64,000 nucleotides of DNA from Ascaris suum (lineage: Eukaryota; Nematoda; Chromadorea; Rhabditida; Ascarididae): positions 2,652,501 through 2,716,500 of the forward strand of contig CM024182.1 of the NCBI GenBank assembly GCA_013433145.1. The letters run 5' to 3'. Position numbers and translations under genes: made by a program. Below the pieces are notes generated by a model. That model saw nothing but the letters and a program-made list of their open reading frames with translations. It was not told where the DNA came from and made no database searches. This document shows, piece after piece, positions 43,966-56,610 of the stretch. Position 1 is the stretch's first letter; the number at the start of each line of letters is the position of its first letter.

Positions 43966-44257
43966 CCTATTTCATACGTTGTCATCGAATGAAAAGAAAA
44001 GACTACCCTCTCTCCAATTTAGCAATTTTTCTTTCTCATTGAAACTGATTCTCCTTACAATTGGCGCGATTTTGGTGTTAAATTGTTCGAAACGTTTTTG
44101 TAATCGATGAAAATTCACAGCTTCTTGCTTAAATGGAAGAATTTCCTTTTAATAGCTTTATTTGCGCACCTTCGTGAGCTTAACTGCCGCATTCATTTTT
44201 CTGGACGGACGATCATGATCTTTCATTCTTAGGAGATTTCTAAGGGGAAATCTTTAG

Positions 44258-44327
44258 AAGAAGGCTCGATCTTATTTATTTCTCGTCGGCTTTCTCCGAA
44301 GAGAAATAAGTAAGACCGAACCTTTTT
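44258..44327 (-). ncRNA. miRNA-precursor-sized imperfect hairpin upstream of the seven-exon gene
   Basis: Arms 44263-44284 and 44301-44322 are inverted copies around a 16-base loop, and pairing extends about five more bases outward with one mismatch. In the 22-base core, 19 positions are Watson-Crick. As plus-strand RNA the other three are one G-U pair and two mismatches. As minus-strand RNA they become two G-U pairs and one mismatch, so the minus orientation folds better. Arm and loop sizes fit an animal pre-miRNA. It could instead be a small inverted-repeat element. I do not match it to a known miRNA. Confidence 0.35.
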
Positions 44328-44491
44328 AAAAATGATTTCTTTCCTATCCCAGGTGGGCGTTTTTTTTAATTGATATTCATTTTTTACTAAATTCATGTAG
44401 AGATTTTTCTAGTGCATAGCTGTGTTCTATACATAAGAGGCGTTCTTATCGAAGCACTACGATTTATTGAATTATTTCACTAATTGCTTTA

Positions 44492-44511
44492 AAAATTATC
44501 TCCAGGCAACT
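44492..44511 (+). promoter_or_regulatory. Probable spliced-leader acceptor and very short 5' leader
   Basis: The sequence AAATTATCTCCAG is followed by GCAACT and then ATG. A pyrimidine-rich AG six bases before the start codon is the usual arrangement for nematode SL1 trans-splicing. The alternative is an ordinary cis-splice acceptor, because the same frame stays open through the AG. An RNA read starting with the leader would decide. Confidence 0.45.
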
Positions 44512-47500
44512 ATGGAAACATCAGAAGATCAACCACAAACATCAAATTGTGTATTATATGAATGTGTTCCACCGGAAATTATTCAAAGGTTCGACGATTA
44601 TCTCGCATTTGAAGATAGCAGCAATTTTCAGGTATATTTAAAATATTTTGAAAAATATTAGAGGTTATTTTCAATATAACGAAATATTAATAAACTATTA
44701 AAGTATTGCTATGGTTTTCGCACTCGCTCGTAGAGAATTTTTTGAGATTTTTTTAAAAAATAAGCAGACTTTTTTTGAATAAATTTTCAAATTCTTCTAT
44801 AAAATAGAGAATTGGAAATAATTTTCAAAAACGATTAACAAAAATATTTCAATGAAATTGCGATGTTGCCTTTAAAAAATGAAAATAATGAGCCTCATTT
44901 ATAAAGATTTTGAATAAATATCATTGGAAATATGTTGAAACGATTTTTGCAAGCATAATGCATTATTGAGAAGCGCTTTGATTTTCGTTAATGAAAGAAA
45001 TGTTGTGGCAACTTCACCGACGTTTCGAGTGCTATACGAGCGACAATTTCCGTTGACGTCGATCTGTGATAGTTTGGATTACTGTAGCGATTGAATGTTG
45101 CACACGTAATGCAACCACTTAGATCAATCGATATTCCTCAAAAAAAATGTTGCATTAATTTGTTCATAGTTGAAGCATTTAAATGTGATGAAACGAAACG
45201 AACGGGACTGTCACCTTTCCTTGAGAACGTGTCTAAAAAGGTACCTCAGTGGGAGCCAGGGGGAGCTTGTGGATGGGGGGGGGGGGGGGGGGGTGAGGTG
45301 AGGGTAGCTGGTAGCTATGATATGCGTTGCCCGACTCGTTCCCTTGATTATCATTGTATTTTCATTCATTCTGACCACTATCTGCTCTCATCCTTCGAAA
45401 ATTTTATGCAGTTGCAAAAATGCCTCTGCATAGGAAATCGTCAATGAAATTTTAACCAGAAAGTCTTGAAGACTTTGATGAAAATCAAACCTTTCATACA
45501 GGAACAACATTATTCCAATTTTTTTGTATTTTTAATAATGATAAATGTTCTTATTGTCACTTATGTGCTGCTTTTTCCTCATTGTTTTCTTCCATCTCCT
45601 TTTCTCACCACAAAGTTATGAACTTTCAGCAAAGCTCACAATATGTCGAGAGTGTACTTGAAAGAAGGTGGCATGGATATGATAAAATTCAGGTAAAAAT
45701 TCTCATTCATTACGGATTCAATATGTTTTAGACTTTCTAAACTCTCAAATTTGCATATTGCGAAATATGGCGCATATGTCAGAAAGCATTGATTCAATCG
45801 AAAGTTTCAATACAGCAGTAATTAGCGAAAAAAAAACAGCATTTACTCTCGATCAATAACTCATAGGCGTTATGCAGCATATAATCTTTCACTATGGCAT
45901 CTAGCAATGACATGAAGTTCGAATCTTCCTGTTTAATTGTAGTTGTGATTATTCTCATAGGATATCATATTCTATGTTTGCAAAAAAAAAACCAATATCT
46001 TGCAATAATCCATTTCATTAGATTATTCCTCCTTTTTTTTAAATAAAAGTTTAACCCATTGTGGTTATATTCATGAGGATACGGTACACTGTTTAGAAAT
46101 TCATTCGATGCTAAGCAATTATTTCAAGAAAAAACCAAATGCCTATCTATTTTCATTTATATTGCATTAAAATTTTTCTCGTCAAACTATAAAACAACAA
46201 TACTCATATCGAATTTATTTCCTTCAGAAAATTATTAGGAATAATTTTCTAATGAAAGTATGCGCTTAATTTACTGAAAAAGGAAGTGAATACAGGTGCG
46301 ACAAAAATCAAAAAAGTTAACCTGACCTTTTCCTGTTGGATTAAATATTCGAGTGGAAATGCTTGTAGATCAGTGACGATGCATCCGATTGCTATTTGCA
46401 ATGTTGCTCTGGTCGATTGCCTAAACGTTCGTTCAACGAAGAAAATCTCTTTGACATTTTAACAAGTAAGTTAATTGTATATTCTTTTCTCAGAAAAATA
46501 GTTTCACTGTAATTGTCATTCGAGTGGATTTTTTAACTGAAATGCATCATTTTCTTCCTGAGTTTTTAAATATTACATTCGTGAAGTCTCGTCATTAAAA
46601 TAAACAAAAAACTAATCCAACTTTGCAGATGAGGAAATAAATAAATCGAACCCATAAATAAATAAGTAAAATTCTACATTAATAAAAATTGCTTTTCATT
46701 ACAGAAGTGTAGGAAATTTCCCAGAAAACAAACAAACAAAAAAAAAACCAGCACAGTAAAGGATTTTCACAGGTTGGATAACGTTAATGAAACTCTTTCT
46801 TTAATTATATTAGCATTTTTTGATGCTCGTTTATGTTATTAGCGAAATAGTCAGTGCGTAAAAACGTATTGATACGATCAATAGCATTGTGACTTCAGAA
46901 TGCGATCAGATCACTCAAGTAGTGATCGTAGTAAAAGAAATGGGCGATTTACAAGGACATTTCGAGGAGAAGCAACATCGATTATTGAGAGGTATTTCTT
47001 TACTTCTCCTTTAGTATCGTTTAAATTCAAAGTTTTTATTACGTGAGTTTTTGAATTTCTATTAACGATTGCATTGCAATCGCCAAGAATAGGATCAGAA
47101 ATGCTGAGCTCAAATTTATTCTTTGAATGATTTTGGCCACTCGCGCTCTTACAAATGTCATCTACCTATTATAGTGGCATAATATAGGATATGCTTTAAA
47201 TTTGAGGAAAAGTGTCGAATGTGTTTCTATGTATACAATGAGTACAAAACTGAACAAGAGATAGCAAAGTTGTGATGACTAACTACTAGAAAGATTTATT
47301 CTGGACACATTCATGCTTTGGCAATAAGTAACTACTAAGGCATATGGGCTATGCCCAGATTTTCATCAGGGTAATATGCATGATATGATCGTTTAAGAGC
47401 CAACGCGTTGTGATTGATTAAGAATACGAAGGAAAAGATACGTTGGGAAGTAGAAGACCAAAAGTGTTAGATTCAATGCGCCGATTAGTGGAGAGAAAAC

Positions 47501-50500
47501 AAAATGTAGAGGGGTGATTCGAATATGAAAAATTTAGCAGCTTAAATTCATCTAGAATATATGAAAACTATGATAAATAAATTATTAGGTTTTAAATAAA
47601 CGATTTGTTCGATCGTTACACTATTCGATTTTTTTTTGAAAGCATTCTCGAAGAGTTGTTTTGTTCTTCAACGACGAATGTCTAGCGATAATTCATTTTA
47701 ATTTTTCTTCTTGATTACACTAATGCATATCTAATATCTTAAATTTAATATTAAGCTGAAATTCTATATGACATGCGACTTAATACGAAAAGATTTGTTA
47801 AGCTTAGTGCTGAAACTATCCATATTACCATATAATTGCTATTATTTTGACGCCTAGTGCGATTTCTATAATGATGGAGGAGATATTTAGCCAAATTCGT
47901 TCAATTTCTACCACCATGTCAAGTACTGCGTAAATGAGTAAAATAATGGTTGAGAAAAGTGGCCTTCTTATAATGCCAGAAACAGTATATAGAAAAATTA
48001 CATGGAAATTCATTGTCAAAAATCTATTTTTATGGCAGAAAAATTTGCATAAAGAAAATCTAATGCAAATGCAATAAAATTCTATAAAATTTTTCATTAT
48101 TAGCAGACGTAGTGCAGTGAAGAATGAAAACGAAGAAAGCACCGATAGCATCTTTTAATTACATCAATGATAAGTCTTCTCATAAGGAGAGTTAGGAATG
48201 TAACAGTAATTTTCTACCTATGCCAAGAAGCAGTGAAAATTCAACGAAGCAAAGAATTTAGAGGACAATTTTTGAAGGATGGAATTATAGTTGTTATGAG
48301 GGGCCAGGATAATTCGCTATAACTAAAAAAACTGAACGCTCTTTTTTTAAAAGGAATTATGATGTAAGCATTAGCAGCGAAATTGAAGAAAATATTATCT
48401 CTGTTGCAAGTCTCTAGCCCAACTTGAACTCGTAAAACGCTAGAAGATGGAATTTACGTTTCTCTGGCAACGTTCCAAAATTTTAAAAAAAGGCGAAAAA
48501 AAACGTCAGTCTCTGAAAGCCGGTACACTGAGGATTATAACATTAGAAAGTTTATTGATAAAAAACGAATACAAGAGAAGAAAAATGATGCACAATAAGT
48601 GAAATACGATAATTTTCTAAGCTTTTTTTTTCATCATTTTCCCCATGAAAAAAATGAGTCAATATTTCTTTTTCTCTATTTTCTTTGCTTTTAACGAAAT
48701 ATAAAAAGAAAATCTGTTTTTTTCTGCAGTTTTTTTTTCGTGAACAGTAAATTTGTTATAATAAATGGGGCTGAAATAATAATAAAGCTAAAATTTCTTA
48801 TAAAATTAAGAAATTCTCTAAGGTGCATTAAATCAATAAAAATATCTATTTAAATTATCGATGCGTTTATAGCAATGATTTGTTAGGCTGAATTATTTTT
48901 CTCAAACATAGTAAGATAAAGTTTTGTCTGTTTAATTGTGATAAAGACTGATAAGCAATTGATCAATTGAAATTGATGCAGTGATAAGACTACGAATGAA
49001 TTCACTGGATCAGTTGATAAATAAAATATTTTCCAGAGACATCACCCTATCATCAAGGTGGATATTTGGGAAACTTCCTGTCACGTGCGCCACGCAATTT
49101 GATCCCACGTTTGAAGTCTCTATCATTGCATGTCGATATTATGCGTGAATCATTTCGAGAATTGTGGTTTCCGTGTCCCATTCAAGATTTACGATATTGC
49201 ATCGATAAATTGTTCGATGCGACATTTGAAACATTTGTTCAGGTTTGCAGCCTTTTTTTCACACTAACGCAATATTCCACGTAAATAAATTTATTAATTT
49301 TTGAGAAGGCATAGATAAGAGCACATAAGAAGTTCAATAAGATCACTGGAAAGTTGAATGTGGTTCAGTTTTATTTTCCAATGCTTTCTCCGATTTTTTA
49401 ACTCTTCGTCATTTTTTATATATGAAAGCAGAACCGTAGAAAATGTGACGAGCGGTTTTGGGTGTTTAACAATTTCCTCCGCAAATCCAGATCTTTCTCA
49501 ATCTGTCCCTAAAAATATGAAATACTTATAATCTAAATTGTAATGTCAAGCATGGTCAGTAATAACTTCTAGTAATGTTTGCTCAGCAATATTTGCTCTT
49601 TCATGACAATGAAGATTTCAAATAAGTGATTTTTCGAAGATAATATTGAAGAAAATATTCTGCATTTCATCTTCAATGATTTTTTTCTCAAAATAAGATT
49701 TCGGTGATGAGACTTTTATTCAATTTCAATTCTTCAGATATCATTCTGCTCGGCATCGATGCATCTAAAGGATTATGAAGTACGCAATTTTTTGATGAGT
49801 GGTATGGAAATAGCGTTGAAAGAAATGGCTGAGAAACAGGCAAAAACTGATTTCAGCATTGGTGAGTTCAAAGGATATGTGTGTTTAATTCAGCATAGAA
49901 AACTAAATCTTATCATACCGAACACATCAGAATTATTACTTTCTGTGGAATTTAAATGAGCTATCAGAAACGCTCAAGATAAAGAATCCTCAAATGAAGA
50001 TATGATTCTGTTAGAATAGGCACAATTGCGATTTTGAAATGTGATTGATGTATAAATTTTACTTTCTGCCTTATCTTTCTTCCAATTTCGGTTGTTATTT
50101 GATCAAAGAAAGAAAGAACAGTTATAGTGATGTGGTTAGTTTTGCAGTTGAACGACACGTTAAAAGTATCAAATTCAACAAAATGAACATAAAATTTAAA
50201 GTCACTTAGCAAAAGCTCAACATTCTACATTCGATGACATTCATTGAACACTTGGATCGGGATGGTTCACCGTGTCGCTTCTCTTAAATAAACCTCAAAA
50301 TATTTCTGGGAAGAAAATGCATTTTTCTTCTCTCCAATCATCTCACTACTTCTAGCGCTAATCGAAAATTGTCATGCTTTTATAAATGTGAAATTTTTTA
50401 TGCTATTGTCATCGGCTAGTAAATCTTTTGAGATGAGATAATCGCTTTAGAGAATACATAATACTAGGATTTCAATAGAGATAGCATTGTAATTGATATT

Positions 50501-50795
50501 ATGATTCAGAATCAGCGAAAAATCTTCTTAATCGTTGCGATCATTTTCAAATTTATTTTCAGATGCAAATGAGGGTTACGTTGATATGACTGTCGAGAAA
50601 GGAAATGTGGAATATTCATTCGCATTCTTTTATTATAATCCACAAATTTGTGAACCTCCATCAAATGATCGAGAATCAATCGAATTATTCGAACAACCTG
50701 AGATGGCCATAAGCGTTTTTGATTTCCTCAGTGTTGAACCTCTAGACGTCACAAATCCATCTTCACCACTTCAGAATTTCTTTATTTTATCATAG
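44512..50795 (+). CDS. Seven-exon nematode gene, 311-residue protein of unrecognised family
   Basis: Seen: exons 44512-44631, 45630-45692, 46369-46465, 46899-46991, 49037-49242, 49738-49861 and 50563-50795. They total 936 bases, 312 codons including TAG. Exon-end phases run 0, 0, 1, 1, 0, 1 and every junction keeps the frame open. Acceptors include ACTTTCAG, ACTTCAG, TTCTTCAG and TTATTTTCAG; donors include GTAAGT and GTGAGT. The third exon's acceptor (GCTTGTAG) is weakest. The ATG lies 6 bases after TTATCTCCAG, which suits trans-splicing. The frame is open further upstream, so an extra 5' exon is possible. The product is soluble, with no signal peptide or membrane segment. The N-terminus is acidic (METSEDQ). 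The middle has Cys-rich and amphipathic stretches (GHFEEKQHRLL, YHQGGYLGNFL, RLKSLSLHVDIMRESF, FLMSGMEIALKEMAEKQ). The C-terminus is acidic and Pro-containing (YNPQICEPPSND). I recognise no domain or catalytic motif and assign no function. Confidence 0.82.
45275..45293 (+). repeat. G19 tract inside intron 1 of the seven-exon gene
   Basis: Nineteen G residues on the sense strand, flanked by further G runs (45249-45262 and beyond 45295). It would be a G-quadruplex candidate in the pre-mRNA. Confidence 0.97.
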
Positions 50796-51051
50796 AAGGG
50801 AGTTTAAATATCAAAGTGATCATGCTACAATCGTCTATAAAAATTGAATCACCGTCTTCCTCTGCGTTTGTGTAATTAATCGGGCACATAATCCTATTTC
50901 TCTGACCATCTACTGTCTTAAATCGGATATTTGATCTTTTTTCCTCAATATTAATGTCCTTAGTCCAGTACATGGTCCTTCTTCTTCAACAACTTTCTTT
51001 TTTATTCGAGTGCATAATCCTTTAAAAATAGCATAAGCGTATTCAATCTCA

Positions 51052-51057
51052 AATAAA
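51052..51057 (+). terminator. Polyadenylation signal AATAAA for the seven-exon gene
   Basis: A perfect AATAAA lies about 255 bases after the TAG stop at 50793-50795, in the same orientation, which is a normal 3' UTR length for a nematode gene. Because the region is AT-rich, the hexamer also occurs by chance elsewhere, so position relative to the gene is the main support. Confidence 0.45.
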
Positions 51058-51550
51058 AATGCCTAACATAAGTACAATGGAAGTGTCCACTAAAAAGTTT
51101 TCATAACTCTACAAGTAAATCAATAAATTTGCACATCATTTCTCATTATGAGAATCAATTAAATTAGGATTGCAAATTCAGTGTTTTTCATCTTTGTTGT
51201 TGTCTTCATTTGACTTTTTGTTGATAAATGTGAAATATTTGTGGCATTTGAAAGTTAAAAAAAGACTCAACCGTCATATGCGGTCGGTTTCGGTGGAAAA
51301 TTCCTCACAGAACAAATCATTGCTTAATTTCTGATAGAGTTGTTTAATTTTTTATAAAATAGCCAATTCTGAAGGTGAATGGATTCGCTATTGAACTGAA
51401 GTCGTCAAGATTGAAGACGTTGAAAATCGTGATATTTTATTCCATTCTTCAAAGTAATAACTCATTGTTGATAGTAAAGGAATGCTACAAATGAGTTAAG
51501 AATTTATGCTGCTATTAAATTCATCAACGAAATTAGTGTAAGATTTAATA

Positions 51551-51782
51551 ATGAAAAAAAAAGCCATCGAGCATGTGGCAAGCTCAAATTTTAAAAGAAA
51601 TTATTACTCGAGACGAGAGTTCTCAGACGAAAAACAGCTGACATTCCGGCATTCGCTAATGTTCAAACCGGATTGGACCTTCGCATATATTTGCAAAATT
51701 CAAACCTTGATGAGCCAGATGACTTTCAAAAAATGCCTAGAAGCCATCAAGCCGGTTGCTCGGCATGTGTCATATATAGACG
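51551..51782 (+). CDS. Candidate first exon downstream of the seven-exon gene
   Basis: ATG frame starting MKKKAIEHVASSNFKRNYYS, charged throughout, running 77 codons to a textbook donor (GACG|GTAAGT at 51783). Without splicing it reaches TAA at 51838. It starts about 750 bases after the stop of the seven-exon gene, same strand. No acceptor-like site just upstream and no partner exon identified. Product unknown. Confidence 0.25.
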
Positions 51783-52645
51783 GTAAGTGGCGGAAAATGT
51801 TTGACCGGTACCCTAAGGTACCTTTAATAGAGATGTAACCTTGTAATGGTTCTCCTCATTATTGCCCACTGCCTACGATTGAATGCAATTGTTGATACTA
51901 GTTATATGCCACAAATATGGGGTTGATTCCGCTCCACTGCCACCACCTATTACTTACTCCTTAGAATTAGAAAGTGATTTTAGACGTGTGACGATATCTT
52001 ATGCAAAAGTATGCTTAATAAGTCAGACCGCACAAAATTTTACTGCTGATTCCGAGTATGCTGAAATAAGTTAGCATTAGAGTGATACTTCTTACTCGTT
52101 AAAGCTAAAGAGCTTTTTCTTCTCCAAGAAATGAGGGCGAGCAGTTTCTCCCTCTGACTCAACAATTCTGAGTAAGTAATTATGCATTTCCGAACACAGC
52201 TACCGCATCTGTTGTTGTTCTGATCGCTCTGTGACAGTTACATCTTCATAAAGCAGAACTGCATCGAAATAATAATCGAACTTACTGCAATGCCTAAATG
52301 TCAACAATACGAGGAAGAGGAGGGTAGTTCCAGGATTACAGTAGGAACCCTTTAGGATGGAAATCGTTCAATACGAACATGAAAGATGGTTCCTAAGAAA
52401 CGTGATAAGGTACACTGAGGAAAATGGACAGTGAGGAAGGTACAAGACGCGATATAAATATCTTACATCTCAAACTTCAAGGTTTTCATTCATCTGAGCA
52501 CACGGCATACTTAAAGTACGTCTCAGAGGTCATGAATATGTATAAATTTATGAATAAAAAACGTTTCGATGTCACACATTACAAGAGATGAGCACACTGC
52601 ATTTTTAAAAGACTTTATGCAGTAAGTAACGATCAAAATGTACTA

Positions 52646-52846
52646 CTATGGGTTTACCAGAGCAACTGTTAGAGGGAACGAATGCTGACCAGAGATGCTG
52701 CAAAGAACTAGCGACTTAAATCCTGCAATTGCCATGCTTCTTGCATAGCGGCGCATTTTTCCAGGTTGTGTAAAGTTTCCCGACTGTAACGCATCGCATA
52801 ACGTATTGTTTCCGGTCATTTGTGGAAAGTCATCCGGTCCACTCAT
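52646..52846 (-). CDS. Candidate small frame, 66 residues, unknown
   Basis: ATG to TAG on the minus strand, starting MSGPDDFPQMTGNNTLCDAL, with an in-frame TAA just upstream. Composition is balanced (Ser, Gly, Gln, Pro) and it lies in a patch of higher GC. Possible donors near the 3' end (CTG|GTAAAC) would make it a first exon. No family recognised. Confidence 0.25.
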   Translation of the reverse strand: MSGPDDFPQMTGNNTLCDALQSGNFTQPGKMRRYARSMAIAGFKSLVLCSISGQHSFPLTVALVNP

Positions 52847-53381
52847 ATTTTAAAGATAAACTTATCATCTTGACTGGGTATAATAAAATACTCGGAAGAA
52901 ATTCTCAGGAATGGCATCTGTGGTATCTATAGATGATGATGAAGTCCGATCCGGTTTTGTCTGATCTTTACTGGACACCAGTATTTCTTTAGAGATGAGC
53001 GAGATTCATTTTCCCATTTCTATATGAACATTTTGAAGTGAAATGCATTGAAGAACACATAAACGTTTTCCGGATTATCTAGCGGAACAAATCTGAGCAC
53101 TCTCGATTCTCGTTCAATCCGCCATTTCCATCTCTCTCTCTGACATATTTTCTTTTCTCGCATATTTCTCAATAAAACAAATTTTTAAAAGAATGCATAT
53201 CTCTTATTAATATTTCGCATCGTCAACTACTGTCTGCCATTATTTCGATTGGAGATTAGTGAGCTTAGTTATTTGTGTGTCTTATTTCTCTCAATATATT
53301 TAGTCATTTTTTTTCGAAAATCATTTCCTTCAAATTGAGCGTTGCATTTTGCACCTTTTCTTTACCTTTCTCTTTTTTATT

Positions 53382-53406
53382 CCCTCCCTCCCTCCCGCCA
53401 TCCCCC
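53382..53406 (-). repeat. Minimal-loop G-quadruplex motif on minus strand
   Basis: Four CCC runs separated by single T, then CCCCC: on the minus strand this is G3 runs with one-base loops, the most stable class of quadruplex. Confidence 0.9.
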
Positions 53407-54179
53407 ATCTCCTCACTTTTCGAGTTTTTCGTAATTGGTGCAGATATTAGGCGGCCTAATTTCTTCTTTTTTTTTGTCTGAGCTTTGGTTAACTAACCGT
53501 AGTGAGGAGGAAATAATGCAAGCCTGTTAATTTTTCGAATCGATCATAGACGGCCGTAGACGTCCGTTTAATATCGAAACATTTAAATATTAGGCGTGAT
53601 TGATGTCTACATAAATTTGCTAAATGAAAAGGCATACTTTCATCAATTTTTTTTTTCATGCAGAATCGTTAATGGCATACAAATTTCAGGAGTATAAATT
53701 GTGACAATATCCTAAATTATATGAGTGAAGAAGTTTTAGGCTATTTGGTGCTAAAAATTTTGGTGTGGTGCTAATAGTTTTTGAGGAGTGATTTGCATTA
53801 GTTTTCTATTAATATAGTTCAGATCTTATCGCAAAAAAAAAGAATATGAAAGCTTTCTCATAGAAGAAGAAAATCAGTATTTAACTTAAACTCAGGAGAA
53901 AATAAGGAATTAACGTAAGTTCAGAGGAAAATGAGGAATTAAGTCAAGCTCTCTTTTGCACATATGTTTAGGAATGGTAATGAATTTAGCAACTTTTATT
54001 GCAAAGTAAGATCTAAGAATAAAGACTAAATATAATGGAAATGCCTATTACTCTTATATTACCATTTTCAAATGAAGAGGTTTTCGCTATTTCTCATCGA
54101 GGTATAATATTTTGCATTTTATTTCACAGTTATTTTATGTCATGTAAATTTGTGTGAAATGATGGAATAAATATTGTAT

Positions 54180-54212
54180 CGATAATCTGCTTATCAGATA
54201 ATCTGCTTATTC
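54180..54212. repeat. 16-17-bp tandem duplication
   Basis: GATAATCTGCTTAT is repeated with a short spacer. Confidence 0.8.
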
Positions 54213-55546
54213 CTCAAATTTATCAGCACCTCAACCTCATATAAAAATAATCGTAAAATTGCGTTAAATTATCTGAAACCTAATAGACATCTAACAGGTA
54301 TCTAAGTCAAAATCGCCAACGTAAACAAATAACTACATCAGCATTCTAGATATCATCACAGTGCATAAAGCACATTACGTATTTTACATCCTTTGAGGAG
54401 TTATCAATAAAAGATGAAATTTGATGTGAAATTTGAATACGATTTCAGAGGATTTGATTTCAGACAACTAAAACATAAATTCTTCTTCACTCCATATTCA
54501 ATCTGATAAGGAAGTGAATTTAAAATAACATTTTTTTGCCTATCACCAATAAGATTGCAATTTTCATATGAATATTGCGCGAAAAATTATTTCATGTTTA
54601 AAAAGTGCGGAAAAATTTCAACAAATACGGAAGTATTCATCATATTTAGTTGAACAAATAATAACATATAAGAGCAGCGAAGTGAGGAAGGAAAGGTGAT
54701 TTCAATGGTCGATTGATATGCTTGTGAAAATCTATTGCAATCAGTAATCGTAGTTTTTCATCGATATGAATGACGGAAATGCATGATGAATGTTTTTTCA
54801 TCTGAGGTAGCAACGTGGCAATTTCCGTAATCGAAAGTATACGTCTGCTAAATAATAGGAAATCTTCGATTTCGTTAGTCGTTATGATATGAGTGAATAT
54901 ATAAGAAGAAAAGAAAAGGGCTTTAGAGGGATTACCACAAAATCAGCTTTTGTATCGCATCACCTCAGCAAACATTTTTACAAATTACAGGTAAAAGTAG
55001 AATATGCAAAATAATGAGTTCATTTTTTAATCGATCCGATTATCCATACATATCTAATATGGTGTGTAGAACAAAACTTTGAACGACGCAAAATAACTGC
55101 AGTTTCTTGTGTGCTTTAAAAGTCAAAGGCGCCTTCCAAGCTAATGCTTCAATTTGGAATATCGTATGGGTAACGGTTTTAAGCATTCATCCTTTCGTAT
55201 TGACTACTGCGCGATCGGTTTTAAGAGCGCTCGGACTAGGCTCTCTGGATCCATCCTACCGAGCCAACCCGACCGGCACGCTCATCAGGACGAGGGGTGT
55301 TAAGCAAATTTGGACTCTTCGCTTAAGAGAAACAACGGTCAATTAACTCTTCATTATCCAGTGGGCAGGAGACCAGCTTAAGCTCTAAGCTTCACCGACC
55401 TCATATCTTCCTCTAAGCGGAAGTGGAAGCGATATGAAGAGATATTTATTCGTAATGAATCTGTTATTGATTTAAGTGAATAAATGAGTAAATAAATCAT
55501 TTATGATAGACATTATAATAAATAAATCATGCTGGACAATATACCC

Positions 55547-55594
55547 ACATTGATTTCGTACAATATACCCATATTGAATTCATAACGGATTTAG
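55547..55594. repeat. 24-bp imperfect tandem duplication
   Basis: ACAATATACCCACATTGATT is followed by a near-identical copy (ACAATATACCCATATTGAAT). Confidence 0.8.
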
Positions 55595-56610
55595 AAGTGT
55601 TAAGTGCCGGAAAGGAAGAGGAAAAGGGAAATGAAATTCGAAGAAGCAAAATAGAAATGACTGAACTCGTTCCGCTTAAACGTTGTATCTTATGAAACGT
55701 TGAGCTAATGCTTACCGAAGTGGGATCGAGTCGACTAGTGCAGCCTAAAAGCCCAGGTACTAGGTTGATAAACGATATCGGCAGAAGTTAAATTCCAGTC
55801 CCGTTTAATTTGGGACTGGAAACTCTGCAGAAGTTTATGCTGCGATACTCTTTGGACACCTGGAATTGATGTGCACGTTGAATATGGGGAGGTGCAAACT
55901 GAAATATCTGTGATAGCAAGGGATCATAATAGCTGCATACAATTTCACAATAAGAATTCAATTCAAACATTGAAATTCAATTCCAATGAATTCGGATTAA
56001 AAATTTTCACTGTGGTAATGCGAATTAGCTGATGGGGAATACGAAAAGGTTTGCGAAAAGCACTATGAATGAAATGTTTCCATTCTCTAACAAGTTGAGA
56101 TATCAGAAACGAAATTAGAAGACTAATGCAGAATTGCAAAAGCGATCGGCAATAAATGTTGAAGGCCTTCTGTAATGCTCAATATATCTGTGCTACAAAG
56201 CGTGGCGAATATTTACAGTTTTCGATGATTTTTCGGCGTAGTGGAACAATGCAACCGTCAATGAAATTTAACGACGATTATAATGCTAATTTTGAAACCA
56301 TCTATAAGAGAAAGAACACTTCCTAGCTTGAGAAGATATTCATATTGCTAAACTATATGTACCAGATTTTTTCATGAGAAACATTTAAGTGTAATAATTT
56401 TGAACATTTGGTGAATGCATGAAGATCGTTCTGTGGCAGACATAGGCAGCATCATACAATGATCGATAAATTTTGAAATCATCAGCAAAGAGCATGGTAG
56501 TACTTACTGCAAATGTGTTGCACAAAACAAGGACACTAGGGATTTAATGTGCAAGTAACCTTCTTTTCGCTTCGATCATCTTAAATGTTAGCAAATTATG
56601 CATAGATTCT

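Noticed and set aside
47825..48151. 108-codon minus-strand hydrophobic frame
   Set aside because: It lies within intron 4 of the seven-exon gene, is rich in Ile, Phe and Leu, and has no splice or motif support.
55107..55346. 79-codon plus-strand frame in a GC-rich patch upstream of the reverse transcriptase
   Set aside because: It could be the decayed 5' region of the element, but I see no endonuclease motif, so neither a gene nor an extension of the element is claimed.
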